From NCBI GenBank assembly GCA_023393235.1, contig JAEWMH010000164.1, forward strand, positions 55,944 to 119,943: DNA of 64,000 nt. Direction: 5' to 3'. Below, piece by piece: positions 52,331 through 60,895 of this stretch. Under the pieces are notes generated by a model. That model was not told where the DNA came from. It saw only the letters and a program-made list of their open reading frames with translations, and did no database searches. This DNA comes from Bacillota bacterium (lineage in GTDB: Bacteria > Bacillota > Bacilli > Paenibacillales > NBRC-103111). The position numbers and the translations under genes are program-made. Position 1 is the first letter of the stretch. The number at the start of each line of letters is the position of its first letter.

Positions 52331-54121
52331 TTATCCGTCGGAGACCGGCTGCCGGGTATTGTCCGTGGTATCCGTCAGGCTGATCCGGCGGCGGCTGGTG
52401 CCAAAGGGCCGGCGCACGATAACGGTATACAGCGCCTTTGCATTAAACGGTATAAACGGCCACATGTAAGGGGAGTTGTACGAACGCTGTACTGTCAGCA
52501 GAATGAGCCAGACAGTCGTAGCGCCCACCAGACCCGGAACCCCCAAGGAGGCTGCTGCCACCAGCAGAATGATCCGGGAAATCCGGTTGGCCATCCCCAA
52601 TTCATAGCTGGGTGTAGCGAAAGTGCCGATAGTCGCTACCGCCATGTACATGATCACCTCGTTTACAAACATACCGGTTTCCACGGCGATTTGGCCGATT
52701 AGGATAGCGGCGATCAAGCCCATTGCAGTGGCCAGCGGGGTCGGTGTATGCACCGCGGCCATCCGCATCAAATCCACGCCTAATTCGGCGATGAGAAACT
52801 GCACAATGACCGGCAGCCGGGCTGTTTTTTCCGGCCCCAGCCACTCCATCCCCACCGGCTTGAGCTCGGGATGGACCACCATCAGATACCAGATGGGCAG
52901 CAGGAAGAGAGAGGCGATAATCCCGAAGTACCGCACCCAGCGGAAGTAGGTGCCCACTGCAGGGGTTTGGCGGTATTCCTCGGCATGCTGCATCAGTTGG
53001 AATACCGTGCACGGCAGGATCATGGCGCTGGGGGAGGTATCCGCCAGCAGCACTACATGCCCCTCCAGCAAGTGGGCGGCCACCACGTCGGGGCGCTCCG
53101 AATAACGCACCAGTGGATAAGGGTTCCAGCCCGACTTGCTGACCAGAATTTCCTCCAGTTGCTTTTCGCCCAGAGGAATCCCGTCTATCACAACCTTCTC
53201 CACCTTATTCCGGAAGGTATCGATAAGTTCCGGCGCGGCCACATCCTGGATATAGGCAATGCAGACGTCGGTTTTGGTCCGTTCCCCTACCTGCACCACC
53301 TCGAATTTAAGCCGGGGATCCCGCAGTCTGCGCCGGATCAGCGTGACGTTGGTCATCAAGGTTTCTACAAAGCCGTCCCGGGCCCCCCGCACCACCCGCT
53401 CCAGATCCGGCTCGGAGGTGGAGCGGACCGGGAAGCTCTTGGCGTCGATAACCAGCGCGGCACGGGCACCCTCCACGAAGAGAGCGGTCATCCCTGCCAG
53501 TGTCTTATTGATGACCTCATCGAATTTCTCCAGGCTCTCCACCTGGATATGAGCCACCAGGTAATCCTTCAGCTTTTCCAGCGGATCGTCCGCCAGCTCT
53601 TCCTCACTGGCATAGGTCAGCCGTTTGATTACCTCAATTAAGGCTTCATCCTTGGCAAAGCCGTTCATATACAAGAAGCTGCACGGCACACCTCCGAAGA
53701 TCATTTCCCGGAAGGTTACGTCGAAGCTTATGCCAAGGCCTACCTTTTCCTCCAGAGCCCGTTTAATGTCCTCAATGCTGTCTGGAATTTCCTTCAGATG
53801 CTTCAGCCGGCTTTCTTCCTCCGACATTTTGCTCTGGGCGCCGCTTTGCTCATTTTTCTGGCTACGCTCCTTGGTTTCCCGCTCTTCCTTCTTCTGAGCC
53901 GCTTCCTTGCCGGAGTGATGATGCCGGCTGTTATGCTCCTCCCGTTTCTCTCCGGTTTCCTCCCCGTGTTTGTGGAACGCGCCGACCTCCATCGGCCTGC
54001 GGAGAAGCGTCTTCCGGCGCGGGGCTGTGTGAGCGCCCTCTTCCTCCTCCGGGAACGGAGGCACCGGCAAATGGCCGGAATGCCCGTGATGCTCTTCCGG
54101 GTTCATCTCACCAGGACCCAT
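52331..54121 (-). CDS. spoVAF: Stage V sporulation protein AF (GerA family)
   Basis: A 596-residue spore membrane protein resembling GerA-type germinant receptor A subunits; identified as SpoVAF by its place between spoVAB and lysA. Residues about 1-100 are a charged, His/Glu/Lys-rich extension absent from B. subtilis SpoVAF (493 residues), starting MGPGEMNPEEHH. The conserved cytosolic domain then begins near 110 (IPDSIEDIKRALEEKVG), and five or so membrane helices follow from about 385 (VGTYFRWVRYFGIIASLFLLP, LIAAILIGQIAVETGMF). The start ATG 54121 has GAGGTGG seven bases before, so the extension appears translated. Its role is unknown. Confidence 0.88.
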   Translation of the reverse strand: MGPGEMNPEEHHGHSGHLPVPPFPEEEEGAHTAPRRKTLLRRPMEVGAFHKHGEETGEKREEHNSRHHHSGKEAAQKKEERETKERSQKNEQSGAQSKMSEEESRLKHLKEIPDSIEDIKRALEEKVGLGISFDVTFREMIFGGVPCSFLYMNGFAKDEALIEVIKRLTYASEEELADDPLEKLKDYLVAHIQVESLEKFDEVINKTLAGMTALFVEGARAALVIDAKSFPVRSTSEPDLERVVRGARDGFVETLMTNVTLIRRRLRDPRLKFEVVQVGERTKTDVCIAYIQDVAAPELIDTFRNKVEKVVIDGIPLGEKQLEEILVSKSGWNPYPLVRYSERPDVVAAHLLEGHVVLLADTSPSAMILPCTVFQLMQHAEEYRQTPAVGTYFRWVRYFGIIASLFLLPIWYLMVVHPELKPVGMEWLGPEKTARLPVIVQFLIAELGVDLMRMAAVHTPTPLATAMGLIAAILIGQIAVETGMFVNEVIMYMAVATIGTFATPSYELGMANRISRIILLVAAASLGVPGLVGATTVWLILLTVQRSYNSPYMWPFIPFNAKALYTVIVRRPFGTSRRRISLTDTTDNTRQPVSDG

Positions 54122-54186
54122 TGTGAAGCCACCTCACTTTCATATTCTAGGGAATCCGGCCACACCACTGGAGGCAGCCGGAAATG

Positions 54187-54615
54187 CTATTTGCCGTGAT
54201 AAACCAGCCACTCAAACAGGGAACCCGCCACTTTCCCCAGGATCATAGCCATCAGCAGGGATAGAATATGCCGGGACATACCGAGCCGTTTGGCCAGAAT
54301 CGGCAGCACATTGATAACCTCTGTCAGCGCCGCGGCCAGCATCCCTACGAACACCCCGCTGAAAAGGCCCATAACCGCAGGAGACAGCACCGTACCGGAA
54401 AACCGCCAATCCATAAAATCCGCCACCGTCCAGAACACGGAGCCGGTCACAACTGCCGTTTCATAGCCGTGAATCCGGTCTGCGGAACGGGTCAGCTGGG
54501 CCAGACGCGGGACAATATCCAGCACCAGCAGGAAAGCCACCATGCCGCTGCCCACCGCAATCCCTCCGGCCAATCCGATAAACGCAATCATGGCATTAGC
54601 AGCTATCCCGTTCAT
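54187..54615 (-). CDS. spoVAB: Stage V sporulation protein AB
   Basis: A 142-residue polytopic protein of the spoVA group (dipicolinate uptake and release in spores). Start MNGIAANAMIAF at 54615; it overlaps the end of spoVAA by 20 bases. Helices cover most of the length: FIGLAGGIAVGSGMVAFLLVLDI, VTGSVFWTVADF, GLFSGVFVGMLAAAL, ILSLLMAMILGKVAGS. The spoVAC, AD and AE genes that follow in B. subtilis are missing here and spoVAF comes next. Confidence 0.93.
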   Translation of the reverse strand: MNGIAANAMIAFIGLAGGIAVGSGMVAFLLVLDIVPRLAQLTRSADRIHGYETAVVTGSVFWTVADFMDWRFSGTVLSPAVMGLFSGVFVGMLAAALTEVINVLPILAKRLGMSRHILSLLMAMILGKVAGSLFEWLVYHGK

Positions 54616-55255
54616 GGGGCCGCTTCCCCCCTTCGTGGCCGGCTTTTCCGTACTCCTCGGCACCCACATACTGGTTCATACTTTGCTGGTACAGGTACAT
54701 TTCCACCTCAAGGGGGCTGGGCTCCTCGTTAAACTTCTTCTTGAACACATGGTTGAAAAACAGCACCATCCCCACGCCAATGCCCAAGGAATACGGGATT
54801 TGCAGCCAATACGGATGCTCTGGACGCTCTCCTGTCAGCAGCTCGTAAATCCGCCCGTGCACCGCAGGCATACTCACATCCTCGTGAAAATTCATGATGG
54901 CCAGCCCCGAACCGATAAACAACAAAAGCCATACGGCCGCAAACAGGACAGGATGGCATTTGCGCTCAGCCTCCATCACCTGGATCAGGGCATGGGGCTC
55001 GCCGAAGTGCACCAGCTGCATCTCCGGCACAACCTCCTTGACCCGTCTGGTTACCAGCATCATATCCACCAGAAGCCGGTTGCCGTCCTCCTCCTCCGGC
55101 CGGAAAAGCACCAAAGCGGAAATCTCCGGCAGCAGCTTTGGCTCTGTATAAAGATCGGCTGCATGTCCCAGCGTCACCGCCTCACCCTTTTTGACCGTGA
55201 TGTTCTTGCGGAAGCGGAGATAGAGGCTGGGCGCCGCAGAATCCGGTGCAATCAT
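54596..55255 (-). CDS. spoVAA: Stage V sporulation protein AA
   Basis: A 219-residue protein, first of the spoVA run. A soluble N-terminal domain (about 1-95) has YLRFRKNITVKKGEAVTLG; two membrane helices follow near 103-121 (VLFAAVWLLLFIGSGLAIM) and 157-172 (IPYSLGIGVGMVLFFNH). SD GGAGGGG precedes ATG 55255. Expected to be transcribed in the forespore by sigma-G; see the -10-like CATACTA upstream. Confidence 0.92.
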   Translation of the reverse strand: MIAPDSAAPSLYLRFRKNITVKKGEAVTLGHAADLYTEPKLLPEISALVLFRPEEEDGNRLLVDMMLVTRRVKEVVPEMQLVHFGEPHALIQVMEAERKCHPVLFAAVWLLLFIGSGLAIMNFHEDVSMPAVHGRIYELLTGERPEHPYWLQIPYSLGIGVGMVLFFNHVFKKKFNEEPSPLEVEMYLYQQSMNQYVGAEEYGKAGHEGGKRPHERDSC

Positions 55256-55332
55256 CCAAATCCCCTCCCTTTTGCCGGAAACGTCAACTCACTAGAGGGA
55301 TCAAGTCCGAGACTTCACCCCCCGGGTGAGAA

Positions 55333-55339
55333 TAGTATG
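55333..55339 (-). promoter_or_regulatory. Sigma-G-like -10 box upstream of spoVAA
   Basis: CATACTA on the - strand agrees with the sigma-G -10 consensus, about 78 bases before spoVAA. No good TGAATA-like -35 stands 17-18 bases away, so support is partial. Confidence 0.4.
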
Positions 55340-55408
55340 CAATCTTTCCACATTCTCTAACCGCTGCACGGCCTCCCCCGGGCTTGCCAAAATCTGCAGC
55401 GGCACGCC

Positions 55409-55439
55409 AAAAAGGATAGCGGATTCCTCCGCTACCCTT
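55409..55439 (-). terminator. Terminator after the TIM-barrel isomerase gene
   Basis: AAGGGTAGCGG-AGGA-ATCCGCTATCCTT with TTTTTGG on the - strand; 23 bases past the stop at 55463. Confidence 0.78.
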
Positions 55440-55462
55440 CCATTGCTTCACTCTTAACCGGA

Positions 55463-56344
55463 TTACTTATAACGCCGGATAAACTCCACCGCCCGCCGGA
55501 TGTCCGTCTCAGGCTGATCGCCCACCTCACGCTCGATGGTCAGGTAACCGGTGTAGCCAATATCCTGGAGAGCGGCAAAATAGGCGGCAAAGTCCACCTT
55601 GCCCTCTCCCAGCGGAACCTCCCGGAAGAACGCCCCGTCCCGGACCATACGGGCGATGGTCTCATGGTCCATAGGCGCATAGCCCAAGGCCCCGTATATA
55701 TTGCGGGGATCCGTAGCCTGCAGCTGCAGCCCGTCCTTCACATGGGTGTGCACGATGTAATCCCGCAGGGTATACACGCCCTGTACCGGGTCATCCCCCG
55801 TTACCATAACCATGTTGGCGGGGTCGAAATTGACGGATACCCCCTTGGTGGAGAGGGTATCCAGAAAGCTCTTAAGATGTGACGCCCGCTCCGGACCTGT
55901 CTCAATGGCAAAAAACGCACCGTTCCGGTGAGCATACCCGGCCAGCTCCTCACAGGCCTCCTGCATGGCTGCGTACACGGGACTTGCGGCGTCCTCCGGC
56001 ACAATTCCGATGTGGGTGGTGACCACCTCCGTTCCCAGCTCCAGGGCCAGGTCCAGAATCCGTTTGGATTTTTCGACTTTGGCGGGGTTGGCTTGGGCAT
56101 CCTGGAAGCCATGTCCCCCCAGGTCGCCTACCAGGGCAGATATCTCCAGCCCCAGCCCGGAGATGAAGCTTTTGAGCTCCTTGCGGTCTGCAGACGAGAG
56201 CGCATCGGGGTCCATTTCCCCTTTTACCGCATAAATCTGCACCCCGTCGGCTCCCACTTCCTTGGCCTTTCTCAAGCCCTCCCGGACACCGACGCCGAAG
56301 CTGTCGACAATGACTCCGATGGGGTTTATCAGCTTCTGTTCCAT
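55463..56344 (-). CDS. Sugar phosphate isomerase/epimerase-like TIM-barrel protein
   Basis: A 293-residue protein of the xylose-isomerase-like AP-endonuclease-2 barrel group. Metal ligands fit the family: histidine in VTTHIG near 111, glutamate in FAIETG near 147, aspartate in NFDPANM near 173, HTHVKDG near 200 and glutamate in LTIEREVG near 274. Such enzymes isomerise or epimerise sugars or inositol derivatives; the substrate is unknown. The ATG is preceded by a weak AGTGAGCTG. It is a single-gene unit between spoVAA and ricA. Confidence 0.87.
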   Translation of the reverse strand: MEQKLINPIGVIVDSFGVGVREGLRKAKEVGADGVQIYAVKGEMDPDALSSADRKELKSFISGLGLEISALVGDLGGHGFQDAQANPAKVEKSKRILDLALELGTEVVTTHIGIVPEDAASPVYAAMQEACEELAGYAHRNGAFFAIETGPERASHLKSFLDTLSTKGVSVNFDPANMVMVTGDDPVQGVYTLRDYIVHTHVKDGLQLQATDPRNIYGALGYAPMDHETIARMVRDGAFFREVPLGEGKVDFAAYFAALQDIGYTGYLTIEREVGDQPETDIRRAVEFIRRYK

Positions 56345-56366
56345 TTGGATCAGCTCACTTTGCGTT

Positions 56367-56777
56367 TTAGTCGCACCGGCTTACTTCCACCTTGCCCTCT
56401 TCCACCTGAATCTTCTCCGAAACCGTATCCCGGACGGCGCCCATCACCAGCTGCAGCATATAATTCAGATCGCTTTGGGTCTCCTGAAACTCCGATACGA
56501 TGGGAATCGCATCCAATTCCTCCTGCAGGGCTTCAATTTCCTCATCGATGGCTTTGGCCATTTCCTTGTTCTTGAAGGTCTGCTCGAAGGCAACCGCTTC
56601 CTTCTGCTTCTTCTTAATGGTGCTGATCAGACCTTGTACATGGGGATTCCCAGCAATCTGCTCCTCCGCCTTGCGGTAGGTGTCCACCTCCGCCGAGTCT
56701 GCAAACAGCTCCGCCAATTCCCGGGCCTTGGCCATAATCGCTTCACGACCGACGGCTTCATCATGATTCATGCTCAT
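56367..56777 (-). CDS. ricA: RicA/YmcA regulator protein
   Basis: A 136-residue YlbF/YmcA-family helical protein; in B. subtilis RicA joins RicF and RicT to control RNase Y and sporulation phosphorelay output. Sequence is mostly helix with REAIMAKARELAELFADS and IKKKQKEAVAFEQTFKNKE. It ends in RCD, and the terminal cysteine agrees with the cluster ligand seen in RicA. The ATG overlaps the miaB stop (ATGA), the usual ymcB(miaB)-ymcA linkage. Confidence 0.88.
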   Translation of the reverse strand: MSMNHDEAVGREAIMAKARELAELFADSAEVDTYRKAEEQIAGNPHVQGLISTIKKKQKEAVAFEQTFKNKEMAKAIDEEIEALQEELDAIPIVSEFQETQSDLNYMLQLVMGAVRDTVSEKIQVEEGKVEVSRCD

Positions 56778-58369
56778 GCCGGTGTCCCTACCTTTCCTGC
56801 GTTCGTATGGACAAGCTCGCCCCGGAGCAGCCAGGATTGGGGCTCGGTAATCCGAACCTGTACCAGCTGCCCGATCAGCTCCTTCGCCCCCTCAAAATGG
56901 ACCAGCTTCAGGGTCCGGGTTCTGGCAGCCAGTACGCTGGAGTTGGTCTTGCTTTCCCCTTCCACCAGCACCTCTACCACCTGGCCCTTCAACCTGTCGT
57001 TGCTGGCCTTGCTCAGCTCCGTCATCAGCTCATTCAAGCGATACAGCCGTTCCTTCTTCACCTGCTCCGGCACATCATCCTCCATCTTGGCGGCAGGCGT
57101 TCCCTCCCGCGGCGAATACAGGAAAGTGAAGGCCGCATCATATCCCACTTCCCGCACCAGGGACATGGTCTCCTCGAATTGCTCCTCGGTTTCGCCTGGG
57201 AAGCCTACAATAATATCCGTGGTCAGCACCACATCGGGGATGGCCAGGCGGATTTTCCGCACCAGCTCCAGATATTGCTCCCGGTTATACTTGCGGGTCA
57301 TGGCCTTCAGCACCGCAGAGCTTCCGGACTGCACCGGCAGATGGATATGCTCCATCAGGTTGCCCTTTTTGGCCAGCACCTCGATCAGCTGGTCGTCGAA
57401 ATCCCGGGGATGGGAGGTGGTGAACCGGACCCGCGGAATGCCGATTTGCCTCATTTCATCCATGAGGTCCCCGAAGCTGTAGGTCCGGTCCGTGAAATCC
57501 TTGCCGTAGGCGTTTACGTTCTGCCCCAGCAGCATAACCTCCTGGAAGCCTTGCCGCGCCAGCTCTCTGACCTCCGCAATCACATCCTCCGGCCTGCGGC
57601 TGCGTTCCTTGCCCCGGGTATAAGGCACGATGCAGTAGGTGCAGAACTTATCACAGCCATACATGATATTCACTGAGGCTTTGATACCCTCCCGCTTTTT
57701 GGGGAGATTCTCTATAATATGGCCTTCCCGGGACCATACCTCCACGACCATTTCCTTATCGAAATAAGCCTCCTGCAGCAGGAAGGGCAGCCGGTGGATA
57801 TTGTGGGTGCCGAAGATCATATCCACGAAGGGATAGCTCTTCAAAATCCGGCCTACCACACTCTCCTCCTGGGACATGCAGCCGCAGACGCCAAGGATGA
57901 GTCCCGGCTTTTCCTGCTTCAGCACCTTCATATGGCCCAGCTCGCCGAAAACCTTGTCCTCCGCATTTTCCCGGACCGCACAAGTGTTGAAGAGAATCAG
58001 GTCCGTCTGTTTCCGGTCCTGGGTCTCCTGGAACCCCAGCTCCTCCAGAATGCCCTTCATGGTTTCGGTATCATTCTCGTTCATTTGGCAGCCGAAGGTG
58101 TAGATGGTGTAAAACTTGCCCTTGCCCAATCCCTTCAGTTCCTCAGGAATAGAAGATTCGTATTGGACCTGGATTTCCTCCCGGCCTCGGCGTTTGCCTT
58201 CCTTATAATCGGGCTGGCTGTTGATCTGCACCGTTCTGCCCTTGATCCGGTATGTGGTTTTGCCGTCCTTTTCCTCCAGCACCTTGGCATCGGAAAAATC
58301 AAAATAGGCGGAGTAATCCTTGACCGGGGCGGATTTTAAGTCCGCTGGTTGCTGGCTCTCCTTCTTCAT
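56774..58369 (-). CDS. miaB: tRNA-2-methylthio-N6-dimethylallyladenosine synthase
   Basis: Radical SAM methylthiotransferase that modifies A37 of certain tRNAs. The 531-residue protein has the N-terminal UPF0004 cluster domain (YTFGCQMNENDTE, NTCAVRENAE, GVCGCMSQEE), the radical SAM CxxxCxxC as CDKFCTYC near 240, and a C-terminal TRAM domain near 455-525. A 75-residue N-terminal extension with acidic/basic sequence is longer than in E. coli but found in Bacillales. Coupled to ricA. Confidence 0.95.
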   Translation of the reverse strand: MKKESQQPADLKSAPVKDYSAYFDFSDAKVLEEKDGKTTYRIKGRTVQINSQPDYKEGKRRGREEIQVQYESSIPEELKGLGKGKFYTIYTFGCQMNENDTETMKGILEELGFQETQDRKQTDLILFNTCAVRENAEDKVFGELGHMKVLKQEKPGLILGVCGCMSQEESVVGRILKSYPFVDMIFGTHNIHRLPFLLQEAYFDKEMVVEVWSREGHIIENLPKKREGIKASVNIMYGCDKFCTYCIVPYTRGKERSRRPEDVIAEVRELARQGFQEVMLLGQNVNAYGKDFTDRTYSFGDLMDEMRQIGIPRVRFTTSHPRDFDDQLIEVLAKKGNLMEHIHLPVQSGSSAVLKAMTRKYNREQYLELVRKIRLAIPDVVLTTDIIVGFPGETEEQFEETMSLVREVGYDAAFTFLYSPREGTPAAKMEDDVPEQVKKERLYRLNELMTELSKASNDRLKGQVVEVLVEGESKTNSSVLAARTRTLKLVHFEGAKELIGQLVQVRITEPQSWLLRGELVHTNAGKVGTPA

Positions 58370-58460
58370 TTGTCATTCCACCTTTATATGTCTGATATAT
58401 TATGCGCTAAAAACAGGCAATCAAAATTAATTATAACATAGGTTGAGAGATGAAGTCATA

Positions 58461-59555
58461 TCAGCTCTCAGACCGTTTCCCGCAGCAAAACCAATGAAGG
58501 GGATTCATCCACCTCTTGTATTTCGCCACCGCTTCCTTCCCCAGAATAACTGCACCTGTCCAAAAAATGATTTCACTTACGCCGATCATCACACCACCGG
58601 CTACCGACTTCGTTGCGACTGTCAACGGCAGGAAGGGAAGCACCGGAAGCAGCGCGTACAGAAGAAACGACACAGCAATCAAAACAATGGCTGCTGTCCT
58701 CAAAGGGTTCTTCCTGGCTGGCTGTGGAGAAAGCAAGGTTTCCCCGCCGCCGAAGTGCTTCTGCAAGATCCGCCCATAACGGTTCAACAGAAGCTTATCT
58801 GCAAGTCTTGGAGACAGCACATTCAGCTTGGCAAAAGCTCTTGTGGGCAGCCCGCCCATCAGCCTAACTGTCCGCCTGCGTGCCACCGTATCCAGGAGCT
58901 CCGTCGCTACCTGCTCCTGGGAGGAGATGGCGATGCCCATCTCCTTCCACACCTGGTGAAACGGACGCTCGGCTGTTGTGTCCGCTGAATTTGGGCAAAA
59001 GTAGGTTACCGTCACTCTGCTGCCTTCCAGCTTCAGCTCCCGGTTCATGGCTTCTGCGAAGGCATGGATCCCGGCCCGGCTGGCCACATCCACGCTGTAA
59101 TAAGGAAACGCCAGCCTTCCGTCTGCAAAACCGCCCATATGGACAATGGTGCTTCCGGAGCTGTTGTTCATCACCGGCAGAAAGTGGCGGGTAACGAGAA
59201 TCGCTCCCAGGAGATTGGTGTCCAGCGTCCGGCGGATTTCCTCCGGTTCATGCCTGGATAAGGGCTTACGCACGTCGAAGCCGGTTGCATTGACCACCAC
59301 GTCGATTCCACTGCTGCCGCTCCAGCCGCCCACAGCCTCCACAAGCTTCCGGACTGCGGTTTCATCCGTAATATCTGCCGCCGCAACCGCTATTTCTCCT
59401 CCCAGCCGCTGCCTCAAGAATTGTGCCTTCTCCGGATTCCGTGAAACCAGCATTAAGCTTGCTCCCTCATCCAGAAAGGCCTGTGCATAAGCCTCTCCTA
59501 ATCCTCCAGATGCGCCGATAATCACAACCCGCTTGTTGCTAAACCGCTGTTTCAT
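58461..59555 (-). CDS. SDR-family protein fused to a C-terminal membrane domain
   Basis: A 364-residue protein. Residues about 1-250 are a short-chain dehydrogenase fold with the nucleotide loop GASGGLG at 14-20, NATGFD near 89-94 and TNLLGA near 113-118. The expected Tyr-x-x-x-Lys pair is not there: around the tyrosines at 152-153 the sequence is PYYSVDVASR, so the lysine position is Asp or Val, and the usual serine before it is replaced (HMGGFADG). About 280-350 are two membrane helices (AAIVLIAVSFLLYALLPVLP and VSEIIFWTGAVILGKEAVAKY) resembling the small membrane module named transporter-suffix domain. Coupled (ATGA) to the MarR gene upstream. Function unknown. Confidence 0.82.
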   Translation of the reverse strand: MKQRFSNKRVVIIGASGGLGEAYAQAFLDEGASLMLVSRNPEKAQFLRQRLGGEIAVAAADITDETAVRKLVEAVGGWSGSSGIDVVVNATGFDVRKPLSRHEPEEIRRTLDTNLLGAILVTRHFLPVMNNSSGSTIVHMGGFADGRLAFPYYSVDVASRAGIHAFAEAMNRELKLEGSRVTVTYFCPNSADTTAERPFHQVWKEMGIAISSQEQVATELLDTVARRRTVRLMGGLPTRAFAKLNVLSPRLADKLLLNRYGRILQKHFGGGETLLSPQPARKNPLRTAAIVLIAVSFLLYALLPVLPFLPLTVATKSVAGGVMIGVSEIIFWTGAVILGKEAVAKYKRWMNPLHWFCCGKRSES

Positions 59556-60016
59556 GCGTCCGACTCCTCCGGTTTATCGTCGTGGATCAGCTTCTCCATT
59601 TCAAACATCATGGCTGCAAGCAGCTCCTCCATCATGGTTTGGCGTTCCTTCGTCTGGAGGGAAGCCCGGATAAGTGTCTCCAGTCTCCCATACAGCTGTT
59701 CATCCCCCTCCACGATCCGCCTTCCCTTCTCGGTCACCACTGCAAAAAAAACTCTTCCGTCATCAGGAGACTGCTTCTTTTCAACCAAGCCCAAACCCGA
59801 CAGCTTCCGGACTATGGCGGAGACGGCCGGTTTAGTTAGTTGGAGGGCTTCCGCTACTTGGGAGAACCGGGGGTTGCCCAAATAATAAATCGTCGTCAAA
59901 TAATAGTAATCATTGGAATTGAACAGTCTGGCTTCTGAAGCGGACAGTTGGACATTTATATTGCGCAAGGACTCTCTCCACATAAAATTGGCGATGTACG
60001 CAAGCTGTGTTTTCAT
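59552..60016 (-). CDS. MarR-family transcriptional regulator
   Basis: A 154-residue winged-helix repressor-like protein. The recognition region is FSQVAEALQLTKPAVSAIVRKLSGLGLVEK near 55-84 followed by the wing SPDDGRVFFAVVTEKG; the dimerising helices are at both ends. Its stop overlaps the start of the SDR-fusion gene, so it likely regulates that gene and its own transcription; the ligand is unknown. No recognisable palindromic operator was settled. Confidence 0.88.
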   Translation of the reverse strand: MKTQLAYIANFMWRESLRNINVQLSASEARLFNSNDYYYLTTIYYLGNPRFSQVAEALQLTKPAVSAIVRKLSGLGLVEKKQSPDDGRVFFAVVTEKGRRIVEGDEQLYGRLETLIRASLQTKERQTMMEELLAAMMFEMEKLIHDDKPEESDA

Positions 60017-60156
60017 GGATTTCCACCTTTGTTCATCTTTTTTAATTAAATTTATTTAACTATTATTGCATAAGATCTCTTTTTAGCCAATCCTCCCTCA
60101 AAAAACAATGCCCCACCGGTGTCAGACACGCAGCAGGGCACTGTAGAACAGGTATG

Positions 60157-60189
60157 AAAAGGCCGGCCTCGGGGTTAATCCGGACCGGC
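60157..60189 (-). terminator. Possible terminator after pduL
   Basis: On the - strand GCCGG...CCGGC around an 18-base loop followed by CTTTTC. A weaker hairpin with TTTTTTG follows at about 60103-60146. Confidence 0.5.
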
Positions 60190-60198
60190 GGGAATCAC

Positions 60199-60768
60199 TT
60201 ACAGCAGGACTTCAGCCTGGTCGCCGTTCTTAACGCCGGCAGCATTGGCTTCGTCTGTGTCGATATGCATATCCAAAGCAAAGGAATCGCTAACGCGGGC
60301 GATCACGTCCTCAAAGATAACCGGACGTTCGCTCTTCACCTTAACGGAAAGCAGCTGCTTGTCCTTAATGCCCCATTTCTCAGCATCGGAGGTGTGGAAG
60401 TGAATGTGGCGGGCAGCAACGATAACGCCGTCCTCGGTTACAACTTCGCCGGCAGGGCCGACGATCTTGATGCCGGGGGTGCCTTCGGTTTTGCCGGATT
60501 CCCGTACAGGGGCGGCTACGCCCAATGCAAAGGAATCTGTTTTCGAAATTTCAAGCTGTGTTTTGGGGCGTTCCGGACCGAGGATCCGGACTTTATCAAA
60601 CTTGCCCTTGGCGCCGATAACCGCTACAGTTTCTTCTGCGGCATATTGGCCAGGTTGGGAAAGGTCCTTCATGTTCTTCAATTCGTAGCCTGCTCCAAAC
60701 AGGATGTCGATGTGCTCGCGGGATAAATGGATGTGCCGGGCCGATACGCCTACGGGAACCAGTTTCAT
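60199..60768 (-). CDS. pduL: PduL-type phosphate acyltransferase
   Basis: A 189-residue enzyme of the PduL family that exchanges CoA and phosphate on an acyl group (acetyl or propionyl). It has the duplicated barrel with zinc histidines: VSARHIHLS near 8-15 and ARHIHFHTSDAE near 119-130, and DMHIDTDEANAAG near the end. No shell-targeting signal peptide is present at the N-terminus, so this is a cytosolic version unlikely to be in a microcompartment. ATG 60768 follows AGGAGA. It lies next to the korAB oxoacid oxidoreductase genes, in line with acetyl-CoA/acyl-CoA to acyl-phosphate conversion. Confidence 0.92.
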   Translation of the reverse strand: MKLVPVGVSARHIHLSREHIDILFGAGYELKNMKDLSQPGQYAAEETVAVIGAKGKFDKVRILGPERPKTQLEISKTDSFALGVAAPVRESGKTEGTPGIKIVGPAGEVVTEDGVIVAARHIHFHTSDAEKWGIKDKQLLSVKVKSERPVIFEDVIARVSDSFALDMHIDTDEANAAGVKNGDQAEVLL

Positions 60769-60850
60769 GATTGAGGTCTCCTGCCTTCCAACTGTATTCA
60801 TATTTTTGAGGAACTGTTATACTCGATTTCTATTATAACAAGACCGCGTA

Positions 60851-60878
60851 AAAATGGCATATGTTTTTCACATATGCC
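60851..60878 (-). terminator. Terminator after korB
   Basis: GGCATATGTGAAAAACATATGCC on the - strand, eight pairs, followed by ATTTTTACG. Confidence 0.75.
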
Positions 60879-60895
60879 GGAATTTTTTTAAACCA

